Shown piece after piece: positions 15,234 to 23,595 of a DNA stretch of 64,000 nucleotides. Numbering within the stretch: position 1 is the first letter of the stretch; each line of letters opens with the position of its first letter. A program made the translations under genes and the position numbers. Below the pieces are notes generated by a model that was not told the DNA's origin, did not search any database, and worked only from the letters and a program-made list of their open reading frames with translations. This stretch comes from an uncultured Bacteroidales bacterium (GTDB taxonomy: Bacteria; Bacteroidota; Bacteroidia; Bacteroidales; Bacteroidaceae), in NCBI GenBank assembly GCA_902799655.1, contig CADCBH010000010.1, forward strand, positions 29,572 through 93,571, read 5' to 3'.

Positions 15234-16408
15234 TGCAACAACTACAACCTAATACCACCTTGCAGGGTGGAAAATACAGAATAGAGCGAGTGCTGGGGCA
15301 AGGAGGCTTTGGCATCACTTACTTGGCTCGTAACACAGTGTTCGATATTGACGTGGCCGTCAAGGAGTTCTTCATGAAAGATGAGAATGATCGCGATGGC
15401 AGTTCTGTTACAATGCCAAATACCACGAAACAAGAACTGTTTCAAGGACAGATGGAGAAGTTCAAGAAGGAGGCAAAGCGAATGTTCGCCATCAAGAACG
15501 AGCATGTTATTGGAGTACAAGACCTGTTTGAAGAAAATGGTACCGCCTACTATGTGATGGATTACATTGATGGAGAGAGTCTGGCAGAACGATTGAAGCG
15601 TACTGGCAGGCCTATGACTGAGTCCGAGGTTCGTTTAATTCTTCCTCAGATTCTTGATGCGTTAAAGGCTGTACATAATGCAGGGATGTGGCATCTGGAT
15701 TTGAAGCCTGCTAACATTATGTTGGATAAAAGTGGCAATGTAAAGCTCATTGACTTTGGTGCCTCAAAACAGTTGAATGCCCAGAAAGGTGGGGCGACCA
15801 CTAGTACAGCAATTAGCTACACCAGTGGCTACGCACCTCGTGAACAGATGGAGCAGAACTACGATAAGTTCGGCCCTTGGACAGATATCTATGCCCTGGG
15901 CGCCACACTTTACAATCTGCTGACTAACAAGCGCCCACCTATGCCTTCTGATATTGATGATGACATCAGCGAGGATAAGCAGGAGGCACTTCCGTTCCCT
16001 GAAACTGTAAGTAAAGGAACAAAATCGATGATGCTCAAGATGCTTAATACTAATCGCTTGCAGCGTCCTCAAAGTGTGGATGATATTATCATAGATAGCA
16101 AAGAAAATGATAACCAGGCTTTTTCTCAAGATACTGTCTCGCCACAAGAAGCTTCTGTAAATAATGAATCAGACCTCGAAGTTACCATTGTTGCCCAGAA
16201 GCTAACTAAAGACGAAGTCATTAGTATAACGTCTATTTCTGAGTCAAGTAATAAGAAAGAAAATGAAAACGATTTTTCTGATATTTATAACTCTCATAAT
16301 CGTACCACATCTGGTACTAATGTCGTAAGGTTTATTAAATATGTATCAATAATAATAGCTCTTGTTTTATTAATTGGTTTCTTCTTCTTACCTATATTGT
16401 TTGGATGA
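15233..16408 (+). CDS. Ser/Thr protein kinase 5 with single C-terminal membrane segment
   Basis: 391 residues. Starts MQQLQPNTTLQGGKYRIE; kinase motifs GGFGITYLA, VAVKEFF, WHLDLKPANIM (catalytic Asp156), DFGAS and APREQMEQNYDKFG. The linker has DLEVTIVA with Thr318, the same style as in kinases 1-3. One membrane segment ends the protein (about 367-389, YVSIIIALVLLIGFFFLPILF), so there is almost no periplasmic part. It is the last kinase in the array; the transcript may continue toward the M16 gene, but a 420-base gap with repeats separates them. Confidence 0.9.
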   Translation: MQQLQPNTTLQGGKYRIERVLGQGGFGITYLARNTVFDIDVAVKEFFMKDENDRDGSSVTMPNTTKQELFQGQMEKFKKEAKRMFAIKNEHVIGVQDLFEENGTAYYVMDYIDGESLAERLKRTGRPMTESEVRLILPQILDALKAVHNAGMWHLDLKPANIMLDKSGNVKLIDFGASKQLNAQKGGATTSTAISYTSGYAPREQMEQNYDKFGPWTDIYALGATLYNLLTNKRPPMPSDIDDDISEDKQEALPFPETVSKGTKSMMLKMLNTNRLQRPQSVDDIIIDSKENDNQAFSQDTVSPQEASVNNESDLEVTIVAQKLTKDEVISITSISESSNKKENENDFSDIYNSHNRTTSGTNVVRFIKYVSIIIALVLLIGFFFLPILFG

Positions 16409-16458
16409 AATTACGACAGAAGAGTCTCTTAAAATAATAGTTCCTATGTGACACCACA

Positions 16459-16475
16459 TGACACCTGGGACAGGT
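16459..16475 (+). repeat. REP-like motif, copy upstream of the M16 gene
   Basis: TGACACCTGGGACAGGT differs by one base from TGACACCAGGGACAGGT at 19661-19677, at the other end of the M16 gene. Such sequences are typical of REP-type elements mobilised by RAYT transposases; none is in the window. Confidence 0.5.
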
Positions 16476-16546
16476 TCCGCTGACTGAATCCAGACGGAAA
16501 ATCAGAATAAAACGAATTAATTATCTGCTAAATATGATATTGCTGT

Positions 16547-16747
16547 ATGAGATACTCATCATTTCCATTAGAAGAATATAAGAAGATTGCCAATAAAGCT
16601 AAAGAGAGGGGTGACGCTAATTCTTATTTGGATGCACTTGTCTTTTCTGAACAACCCTATTTGGCCAAACCCTCTGATATTGTTGATGATGAATCAAAAA
16701 TACTATTTCAGTGCTGTCATATTTTGAAAACAGGCATCACACATTGA
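16547..16747 (+). CDS. Short hypothetical ORF, possible gene remnant
   Basis: 66 residues (MRYSSFPLEEYKKIANKAKE..., charged then ending ILKTGITH). No family, membrane segment or clear ribosome binding site. It may be the start of a decayed gene between the kinase array and the M16 protease. Confidence 0.35.
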   Translation: MRYSSFPLEEYKKIANKAKERGDANSYLDALVFSEQPYLAKPSDIVDDESKILFQCCHILKTGITH

Positions 16748-16830
16748 TGAGCCTTATGATAGGAACGATATATAAGTACCTTGTTGATAAACAATAATGA
16801 AATGATCACATCTTAAGAAATTCGTCGCTT

Positions 16831-19731
16831 ATGAAGTTGTGTTTGAGAATCCTCATCTTTGCTTTTTTACTTCAATTCGCACCTGTCAAAAGCGTTGCTC
16901 AGACAAGTCTGAACGATTCCATGTTGATTCCTATTGACTCAACGATAAAGATAGGAGTATTGCCCAATGGCCTGACATACTATTTGAAGCATAACAACTG
17001 GCCAGAGAATAGAGCCTGTTTCTACTTGGCTCAAAGGGTAGGTAGTCTGCAAGAGACAGATGAACAGAGAGGATTGGCACATTTCCTGGAACACATGTGC
17101 TTTAATGGCAGTGAGCATTTCAAAGGCAATGCGCTTGAGCATTTCTGTGAGAGTCTTAGTGTCTCTAGTGGTGATGTTAATGCATTTACGAGTATAGAAA
17201 AGACAGTCTATTACTTGGATGATGTACCCACAACTGTTGGAACTGAAAAGCTGGATAGCTGCCTATTGATCCTATATGATTGGGCGAATGGACTTACACT
17301 TGATTCTCTTGAAATCGAGAAAGAAAGGGGTGTGGTGCATGAAGAATGGAGGACGGGCAGGGATGCTACTTCCAGAATATATGAAAGACAGCTCCCTATT
17401 CTATATCCCAACTCGAAATACGGGCACAGGCTTCCCATTGGCATGATGGACGTGGTGGATAACTTCAAACACGAAGAACTGAGAGCCTACTATGAGAAGT
17501 GGTACAATCCTGAGAACCAATGCGTGATTGTAGTTGGAGATATTGACGTAGAACGAATAGAAAATAAGATAAAGAACTTGTTTAGTGGTATTCTGCCAAG
17601 TTCAACTCCTGGTAAGGTGGAAAGACTGGAGGTGAGTGACCATCAAGGTGTCATCTACTCATTAGACAAGGACAAGGAATTGCAAGACAATAGCGCCTTT
17701 GTCATGTTCAAACATCAGGCATACACACCCAAAGACAGACGGTATGTAGGCTATTGGAGCGACAACTACAAGACAGAGGCTGCTGTGTATATGCTGAACG
17801 CCAGATACGCTGATGAAGCACTTAAGCCTGATTGCGCTTATCTTTCTGCTGAAGCTGACGATGATGATTTCTTTGTGTCAAGTACAAAAGCTGCATTCCA
17901 ATTATATGCCACAGCAAAAGACAGTATGCAGGCAAAGGCATTAGAGGAAATGACCAAGGAGTGCAAAAGGGCTGCTGAACATGGATTCACCAAAGAAGAA
18001 TTCAAACGGTATCAAGACGAGCGGATTTCAAAGTTGGACAACTTAATGCTAAGTGCTGATAAACGGGAAAACCAGTCACTGGCTCAGGAGTATTACAACA
18101 ATTATCTGTATGGTACCGATATTGCAACCATAGAAGATTATGTGGCTATTATGAAGCAGATCGTTCTATCCACGACACTAGAGGATGTCAACGAAAGAAT
18201 GAGGGAATTGATGCCCAACGATGAAAACAACATGGTCATTGGTTGTTGGAATATAGAGAAAGAAGATGCTGAGTACCCAACAAAGGAAGAGCTATACAAA
18301 GCTTATCTTGCTGGTGTAAATGCAAAAACGAAACCATACGTTGATGACCTGAAAGGTGCAAGTTTGCTGAGCGAGATACCTGAAGGAGGCAAAATCCTGT
18401 CGAGTGAGTATTACAAGAACTTAGGCTATACCAAAATGGTATTGTCGAATGGAGCCACAGTGTTGATGAAGAAGACAGAGATAGAAAAGAGTCAAGTACT
18501 ATTCAAAGCCTATGGCAAAGGAGGATGGACGCTTTATGGTGAAGAAGACGATCCGAATATCGTCATGTTAAGGAGCATTCCTTTTGGTAGAAATGGTTTG
18601 ACATCCTCACAAGTTGAGAAATTATTAGCAGGGAAACGGGTCAATCTTAGTTACAGTATCGGTCAGCGTAATTTCACCTTTACAGGTAGTTCAAATCCCA
18701 ACGACTTGGAAACCTTCATGCAACTCATCTATTCAGATTTTACCAATATTTCCAAAGATTCAGCTGCATACAACAAATCAATGGAGTCGATGGCCTTATC
18801 TATAAGAAACAGTAAAACTGACCCTGAAAGTGCATTCTCAGATTCTGTGACTGTTACATCAAATGGCCATCATCCACGATTCAAGATATTGGAAGAGGAA
18901 GACTTGAAAAAGGTAAGTCTCGATAGAATTCAAGAAATCATCAAGGATCAAACAGCAAGTGCCAAGAACTATACTTTCCTGTTTGTAGGCAATTACGATA
19001 GTCTGGAGATCTGTTCTCTGGCAAAGAAATATCTTGCAGCATTGCCCAATAGAAAACAAGTACAGAGAGGACCATTTATAAAAACATGGCTTCAGAAGGA
19101 TGCATACTGTCACTTCGTGAGAGGAATGGAAACACCTAAAACCATGGTACAAATGGAATGGTTTACAGAGTCCATACCATATACACTCAGGAATCGGCTT
19201 TTGGCCAGTATGTCAAGCGAAATCCTGAATATGGTCTATCAGAAGACTATCAGGGAGGAGAATAGTGCGACCTATGGATGCTATGCGGACTATTATCTTG
19301 TTAGAGGTAATGAGGGAGAATGTCTGACAGGATTCTCTACAAATTGCTCCATGAAACCTGAGAAATGTGACTCTGTCCTAATGATGATTAAACAGGAATT
19401 TCAGAATCTGTCGAACCATATTGATGAACAAATGTTCAGGAATGCCAAGGAGATTATGCTGAATAATCTCGATGAGACGCTGAAAACTAAGAATGGCTTC
19501 TGGCTTGGAGCTATCTGGCAGAAAGAAAACTATGGAATAGATGTCTACACGTCTCGTCGTGAGATGATTGAGCAAATCAGGATCAGCGACATCATGGATT
19601 TCATGAAAGCGCTATTGTCTAATTCACATTTCTGCGAAACATTAATGCAGCCTGGGACTATGACACCAGGGACAGGTGTCAATGACACAAGTTATTCAGC
19701 CTCTGGAATTTCGCTCCACTTGGTGGTGTAG
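16831..19731 (+). CDS. M16 (pitrilysin/insulinase) family zinc protease, exported
   Basis: 966 residues, the length of full two-lobed M16 proteases. A signal peptide ends near residue 24 (VKSVAQ). The inverted zinc motif is HFLEH at 84-88, with a downstream EKERGVVHEEW supplying the third ligand region. The second, non-catalytic lobe lies past residue 520. Periplasmic or outer-membrane peptide degradation is expected. The homologous end appears to be near FCETLMQPG; the last 25 residues (TMTPGTGVNDTSYSASG...) are encoded by a REP-like repeat and following DNA, so the C-terminus has been extended by repeat insertion. It may be a proteolytic member of the preceding signalling locus or an independent gene. 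Confidence 0.92.
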   Translation: MKLCLRILIFAFLLQFAPVKSVAQTSLNDSMLIPIDSTIKIGVLPNGLTYYLKHNNWPENRACFYLAQRVGSLQETDEQRGLAHFLEHMCFNGSEHFKGNALEHFCESLSVSSGDVNAFTSIEKTVYYLDDVPTTVGTEKLDSCLLILYDWANGLTLDSLEIEKERGVVHEEWRTGRDATSRIYERQLPILYPNSKYGHRLPIGMMDVVDNFKHEELRAYYEKWYNPENQCVIVVGDIDVERIENKIKNLFSGILPSSTPGKVERLEVSDHQGVIYSLDKDKELQDNSAFVMFKHQAYTPKDRRYVGYWSDNYKTEAAVYMLNARYADEALKPDCAYLSAEADDDDFFVSSTKAAFQLYATAKDSMQAKALEEMTKECKRAAEHGFTKEEFKRYQDERISKLDNLMLSADKRENQSLAQEYYNNYLYGTDIATIEDYVAIMKQIVLSTTLEDVNERMRELMPNDENNMVIGCWNIEKEDAEYPTKEELYKAYLAGVNAKTKPYVDDLKGASLLSEIPEGGKILSSEYYKNLGYTKMVLSNGATVLMKKTEIEKSQVLFKAYGKGGWTLYGEEDDPNIVMLRSIPFGRNGLTSSQVEKLLAGKRVNLSYSIGQRNFTFTGSSNPNDLETFMQLIYSDFTNISKDSAAYNKSMESMALSIRNSKTDPESAFSDSVTVTSNGHHPRFKILEEEDLKKVSLDRIQEIIKDQTASAKNYTFLFVGNYDSLEICSLAKKYLAALPNRKQVQRGPFIKTWLQKDAYCHFVRGMETPKTMVQMEWFTESIPYTLRNRLLASMSSEILNMVYQKTIREENSATYGCYADYYLVRGNEGECLTGFSTNCSMKPEKCDSVLMMIKQEFQNLSNHIDEQMFRNAKEIMLNNLDETLKTKNGFWLGAIWQKENYGIDVYTSRREMIEQIRISDIMDFMKALLSNSHFCETLMQPGTMTPGTGVNDTSYSASGISLHLVV
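19661..19677 (+). repeat. REP-like motif within the 3' end of the M16 gene
   Basis: TGACACCAGGGACAGGT, followed by GTCAATGACAC, forms a short palindrome-rich tract and supplies codons of the unusual M16 C-terminus. It pairs with the copy at 16459. Confidence 0.5.
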
Positions 19732-19861
19732 CTGGGACTGCGGAAGTCGTGCTTGATGCTGTCGCGGAAAACGCCTGCCTTACCCTTCCCGTCTTTAGCA
19801 GTATATTGTTGTGAGCCAAGCACAAGATTGCGACACGGTTCCCTGATCCATTTTGATTATT
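19692..19861 (-). pseudogene. Possible C-terminal gene remnant, unknown family
   Basis: On the minus strand a frame free of stops encodes REPCRNLVLGSQQYTAKDG followed by KGKAGVFRDSIKHDFR and SPSYTTKWSEIPEAE then TAA. It reads like real protein with G/C third positions, but lacks a start and is preceded by TAATAA. It may be a 5'-truncated remnant. The rest of the gap to 20134 holds a 9-bp hairpin (19869-19896), a 21-base repeat shared with the prim-pol gene (19941-19961) and the DUF1016 promoter. Confidence 0.3.
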
Positions 19862-20117
19862 AACTTTACGGGCTGAAGTCACCATGTTTCAGCCCGCTTG
19901 CTTATAATATAATAATGTCTTATGTAGCAGGATATGTTGGCTGATGGAAGAGGGAAGATGTAAGATTAACATTAATTAGCCATTCCTGGATGTAACATTT
20001 TATTTTTATGCATACGATATTGGTAGAAAAGTATTAACTTTCTCCTATGGAGAAGTTAGGCGGCACCTCGGAAATAAAAATAAATTCTGATTAATTTTGT
20101 ATTTCGCTCGGTTTGTA

Positions 20118-20125
20118 CTAACTTT
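20118..20125 (+). promoter_or_regulatory. -7 box of the DUF1016 gene
   Basis: TAACTTTG lies about ten bases before the ATG at 20135, preceded by a TTTG near 20110. It gives the nuclease gene its own promoter with a very short leader. Confidence 0.5.
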
Positions 20126-20134
20126 GCAGAAGAT

Positions 20135-21274
20135 ATGAGTTATGATTTGAAAAATATCAATAATAAAAGCAACCTCCTAAAGTATAAGGAGGAGTTTGAA
20201 ACCGTTTATAGCATCATTGCAACTCATCGCAAAAGGGTTGTGCGTGTTGTTAATAACGAGTCAATGTCAATGGTATGGGAAGTTGGAGGATATGTTTCAT
20301 ATAAACTGAAGACTTCTGCCTGGGGTGATGGTGTGGTCAGGCAATTATCAGATTTTATCCGAACAAAAGACCCCACAGCAAGAGGTTGGAGTTATCGTAC
20401 ACTATATAAAATGGTGCAATTGTATGACACTTACTCCGCTGCATCTTTCGCTGAATTAATTGCTCAAACAGATATGGCGAAGTATGGCGAAGTTGTGCCA
20501 TTTGAAACGGCACAAATGGATGGCGACATAATTGTGCCATTCGAAATGGCACAAATTCCAAACGTACTGTTTACTACTGGCTGGACGAATCATCAGATTA
20601 TTCTTAACAGATGTAAGACAGATACAGAGAGGCTTTTCTATATGCTATACGCAGGAAAAGAGCGATTGGAAAATAAGGAACTCATGCGAGTTATAAAGAC
20701 TGACACAATGAATTCACTACTTGGGGGAAAAGATGCTCAGTCAAAGATAATGTCTAATACTTATCCAGACTCACCACTGCTATTTAAGGATAAGGTATAT
20801 CTTGAGATGCTGGGACTACCACTGGAATATAAGGAGTCGAAACTGAGAAAGGAGATTATTGCCCACATGAAAGATTTTATTCTGGAGATGGGCAAGGATT
20901 TCCTGTTTATTGATGACGAACACCGTATTGCTGTTGGTGGCAAGACTTTCAAGGTGGATTTGCTGTTCTATCACAGGTTACTGCAATGTATGGTGGCAAT
21001 TGAATTGAAAACCGATGAGTTCCAACCCAAGGATTTGGGGCAGTTGGAGTTTTATTTGGAGGCACTAGATCAGGAGGAACGACGCTCGAACGAGAATCCG
21101 AGTATTGGCATTATCCTCTGTAAAGACGCAGATATGGAGGTGGTACGCTATGCATTGAATCGTAGCATGTCGCCTACGATGGTGGCCCTGTATAAGGAAC
21201 AATTACAGGCTGGTGGTGTTATCCAACGTAGTTTGGTAGAATTCTGCAAGTTTGTGAATAAGGGAAGGAAATAA
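20135..21274 (+). CDS. DUF1016 family PD-(D/E)XK nuclease-domain protein (YhcG-like)
   Basis: 379 residues. The N-terminal part (about 1-180) has the winged-helix-like DUF1016 region: VVNNESMSMVWEVGGYVS, and TARGWSYRTLYKMVQLYDTY. The C-terminal part holds the nuclease-like core: FLFIDDEHRIAVGG, FKVDLLFYHRLLQCMVAIELKT (D and ExK), then DLGQLEFYLEAL and IGIILCKDADMEVVRYAL. These proteins are common in accessory regions beside restriction or mobile genes; a DNA-processing or defence role is suspected but unproven. A repeated tract VVPFETAQMDGDIIVPFEMAQ near 130-150 is internally duplicated. Confidence 0.9.
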   Translation: MSYDLKNINNKSNLLKYKEEFETVYSIIATHRKRVVRVVNNESMSMVWEVGGYVSYKLKTSAWGDGVVRQLSDFIRTKDPTARGWSYRTLYKMVQLYDTYSAASFAELIAQTDMAKYGEVVPFETAQMDGDIIVPFEMAQIPNVLFTTGWTNHQIILNRCKTDTERLFYMLYAGKERLENKELMRVIKTDTMNSLLGGKDAQSKIMSNTYPDSPLLFKDKVYLEMLGLPLEYKESKLRKEIIAHMKDFILEMGKDFLFIDDEHRIAVGGKTFKVDLLFYHRLLQCMVAIELKTDEFQPKDLGQLEFYLEALDQEERRSNENPSIGIILCKDADMEVVRYALNRSMSPTMVALYKEQLQAGGVIQRSLVEFCKFVNKGRK

Positions 21275-21455
21275 AAGGTCATAATCGACTCGATACGAAA
21301 GAACAATTGGTGATTTCCTAAATTCTCTTAATATCTATCCCATACCTGCTGAAAGGTGTGGGATTTTTTGTAACTTCGCATTTCGATTTCGGAGCGGGTT
21401 GTGTCATTGTGATGCATCACGCTCTTTTTTTTCTAACTAAAAAAATAAAACCATT

Positions 21456-21596
21456 ATGAAACCCAAAACAATGAAAGGGGCTTGTCTGGCCCAAGTCAAG
21501 GAAGCCTGCGCTGCCTGCTGCTCAGGTTTCCAACGAAAGAACGAGTTATTAACCATTAATGGCAGGAAAGGAGGGGTGACGGTATGGCTAAGCTAA
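21456..21596 (+). CDS. Possible small Cys-rich protein, 46 aa
   Basis: Frame MKPKTMKGACLAQVKEACAA then CCSGFQRKNELL..., with four Cys in 14 residues. Its end overlaps the next gene by 13 bases, and GGAAAGGAGGGG inside it serves as ribosome binding site for that gene. An A-rich leader precedes it. Could be a coupled leader or a zinc/membrane peptide; not recognised. Confidence 0.4.
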   Translation: MKPKTMKGACLAQVKEACAACCSGFQRKNELLTINGRKGGVTVWLS

Positions 21597-22726
21597 ATCA
21601 ACTGATCCTCCTGGAGAAGATGATGGGGACGTATGACGAGATGAACATCAAGGATGCCAATCTTACAAAATTCCAAGGTGCTTGTACTGAAAAGCTGGTG
21701 GATGAGATTATTGGCAGACTGGAGAAGATGGTGGTGAGCAAGACGCGACTGAGCTGCAGAAACGTACTGGTGACCAATTTCGAAACGATGACGAAGGAAA
21801 CATCTTGGCTGAAATGCAAACTGTTCAACGACTTACCACGAGCAGTCAGCAAGGTACTGCAAGAGAAAGTGAAGAAGATGGTGGAACTGCTGAATATGCT
21901 GATGCTGAAAATTCTGAATGTGGATGAGCAATATGCAGCTACTTTCTTCAGAAAGCTGAAAGAGGGTTATGGAAAGAAGAGGATAACAGAATATGAGCTA
22001 TGGAAAGCACGACTACCAGAGCTGACAATGGATCTGTTAGAAGCCTATCAGGTGCAGCTGACTGCTAACATGTTGATGATGGGCGTACTGATGTATGACA
22101 TAGCACCAACTGATGAAGAACTGGAGAGGGTGCAGTTGGAAAAGGTGCAGCAAAAACTGAGGCATGGCAAGGTGCTACCTGAGTGGTTCAGGGCTGAGTG
22201 TGCGAAGCTGCGTCGCTACTCGCATTGGGAGGGTGAGTGCTTCGTGATAGACTATAAGAAGCTGCGGAGGTATATGTTTCAGCATTTTGGTGCACTGACT
22301 CAGGAGCAGCGTATAGCGCTATTTGAGTATGATGTGCAGCTGAATATGATACATGGGGACTTTGAGCGGCTGAAAGGTGAGGAAGAGGAGGAAGTGATGG
22401 AATGCGCTACTGATCTGCAAATGAAGAAGACCATAGAGCAATTGGAGGAAGAAGGAACGCTGAAAAACCTGTATGACTATACATGGATTATGAGCGTGAT
22501 GAACCAGACACAGGGGTTGCCCGATTTCAATACTCCGAGTTCGCTGATAACATATCTCAAAGACCTGCACATAGAAAGACTACCATCGGAGGATAGCATC
22601 AACAGAAAACAAAACACATTTACAGGCACTTTCCCTGATTGGATATTCATCGATTGTGATACCACGGAAGCTAAGCGAAGAATCAATGTTGGCAAGCGAT
22701 TTTTGAATATTTTTAGGGCTGCATAA
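21584..22726 (+). CDS. Hypothetical protein, 380 aa, mostly helical
   Basis: No catalytic motif or membrane segment is visible. The sequence is rich in charged helices (LVDEIIGRLEKMVVSKTRL; KVKKMVELLNMLMLKILNV) with a distinctive FRAECAKLRRYSHWEGECFV segment. A strong RBS (AAAGGAGGGG) lies in front. Proteins of this length and style occur in Bacteroidales accessory regions with DUF3987 genes; I do not recognise the family with confidence. A strong terminator follows, so it is transcribed separately from the prim-pol group. Confidence 0.7.
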   Translation: MAKLNQLILLEKMMGTYDEMNIKDANLTKFQGACTEKLVDEIIGRLEKMVVSKTRLSCRNVLVTNFETMTKETSWLKCKLFNDLPRAVSKVLQEKVKKMVELLNMLMLKILNVDEQYAATFFRKLKEGYGKKRITEYELWKARLPELTMDLLEAYQVQLTANMLMMGVLMYDIAPTDEELERVQLEKVQQKLRHGKVLPEWFRAECAKLRRYSHWEGECFVIDYKKLRRYMFQHFGALTQEQRIALFEYDVQLNMIHGDFERLKGEEEEEVMECATDLQMKKTIEQLEEEGTLKNLYDYTWIMSVMNQTQGLPDFNTPSSLITYLKDLHIERLPSEDSINRKQNTFTGTFPDWIFIDCDTTEAKRRINVGKRFLNIFRAA

Positions 22727-22780
22727 ACAAATCTTCGGGAATTTATTCGGTAATTCGTTCCTGCGTTCGGGAATTTGTTC

Positions 22781-22817
22781 GTGACGTACTTTTTCGTAAA
22801 GTGCGTCACTTTTTTTG
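22781..22817 (+). terminator. Rho-independent terminator after the 380-aa gene
   Basis: A 12-bp stem (GTGACGTACTTT pairing with AAAGTGCGTCAC, one T-G pair) closes a TTCGT loop and is followed by eight T. Upstream, TTCG recurs at 22734, 22746, 22755, 22766 and 22778, including two copies of TTCGGGAATTTnTTCG. Confidence 0.85.
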
Positions 22818-22821
22818 TTTC

Positions 22822-22829
22822 TACCTTTG
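22822..22829 (+). promoter_or_regulatory. -7 box of the 88-aa/prim-pol gene group
   Basis: TACCTTTG directly after the terminator, 43 bases before the ATG at 22873. It restarts transcription for the 22873-26526 genes. Confidence 0.65.
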
Positions 22830-22872
22830 CGTCGTCAATCAAAAATGACGGATTTAAAAACGAATAAAAGTT

Positions 22873-23139
22873 ATGGTAGAACAAGTAAGATTTCAAACGA
22901 TGAAACATTCGGAAATTAGCGTGAATGCCTATGGCATCACAGTAAAGAAGATGTGCGCCTCATGCCAGTTTAAAGAAGTATTGAACGACGGTGAGCGCGT
23001 GTGTAAGAAAATGCAGTTGAAAGTACGACGACAGTTCGTTTGTCGCCATTGGAAGATGTGTGACGGACTGAAGAACGCTGGACTGCAAAACGGAGGAGTG
23101 GTTCGCCTGAAAGGAACGCAAGAAATCATTATTCAATAA
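22873..23139 (+). CDS. Small Cys-rich protein upstream of the prim-pol gene
   Basis: 88 residues with CASC, VCKK and VCRHWKMC, six Cys suited to zinc binding, and a very basic middle (KMQLKVRRQFVCRHWK). It lies in the position often held by small DNA-binding proteins (such as DUF4248) in the VirE/DUF3987 clusters of Bacteroidales, but the sequence is not clearly that family. A nucleic-acid-binding role is a reasonable guess. Confidence 0.65.
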   Translation: MVEQVRFQTMKHSEISVNAYGITVKKMCASCQFKEVLNDGERVCKKMQLKVRRQFVCRHWKMCDGLKNAGLQNGGVVRLKGTQEIIIQ

Positions 23140-23241
23140 CCAATTTAGTAAAATAACCGAGTCGAAGCGTGGTGGAGGAAGTCTACGTAGTGAAAATGGC
23201 CAAATTCTGACACAACCTTCACTCACAAATTCGAATCGATT

Positions 23242-23586
23242 ATGAAAAAGTACGTAGAATTTTCAGACGAGGCACTGGAGTGCCTGCTGACAGGTAAGGC
23301 TGTAGAGGGAACACTGAAGATGGACCTGATGACGCGCCAAGTGAGCTTTAACATGTTTAACCGTAAATCCAGACAGCCAGGCTATGTTAGACCTAAGGAC
23401 TTGACGCTCTATGAGACGACGAGCGGATGGCTGAAGAAGAGCGTGAAGAAATTCAAGATCTTCGTCAGTGCCAACAACAAGATGAATCGCGAGCGTGCTG
23501 CCACAGAGATTCTGCGACAGGCCAAGGAGCTAGCAGACTATCTGAAGAACAACAAGACGATAGAAGAAATCATGAACGAAATCTAA
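23242..23586 (+). CDS. Hypothetical protein, 114 aa, before the prim-pol gene
   Basis: Basic, soluble protein (MKKYVEFSDEALECLLTGKA; SGWLKKSVKKFKIFVSANNK; helical C-terminus). Nine bases separate it from the prim-pol/DUF3987 gene with AACTAGGAG as RBS of the latter, so they form one operon. No recognised domain. Confidence 0.7.
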   Translation: MKKYVEFSDEALECLLTGKAVEGTLKMDLMTRQVSFNMFNRKSRQPGYVRPKDLTLYETTSGWLKKSVKKFKIFVSANNKMNRERAATEILRQAKELADYLKNNKTIEEIMNEI

Positions 23587-23595
23587 CTAGGAGTT

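Noticed and set aside
8690-15320. Kinase 5' repeats as a mobile element
   Set aside because: The repeated 80 bases are coding and in the same frame in every copy, with no terminal inverted repeats; duplication or conversion is simpler.
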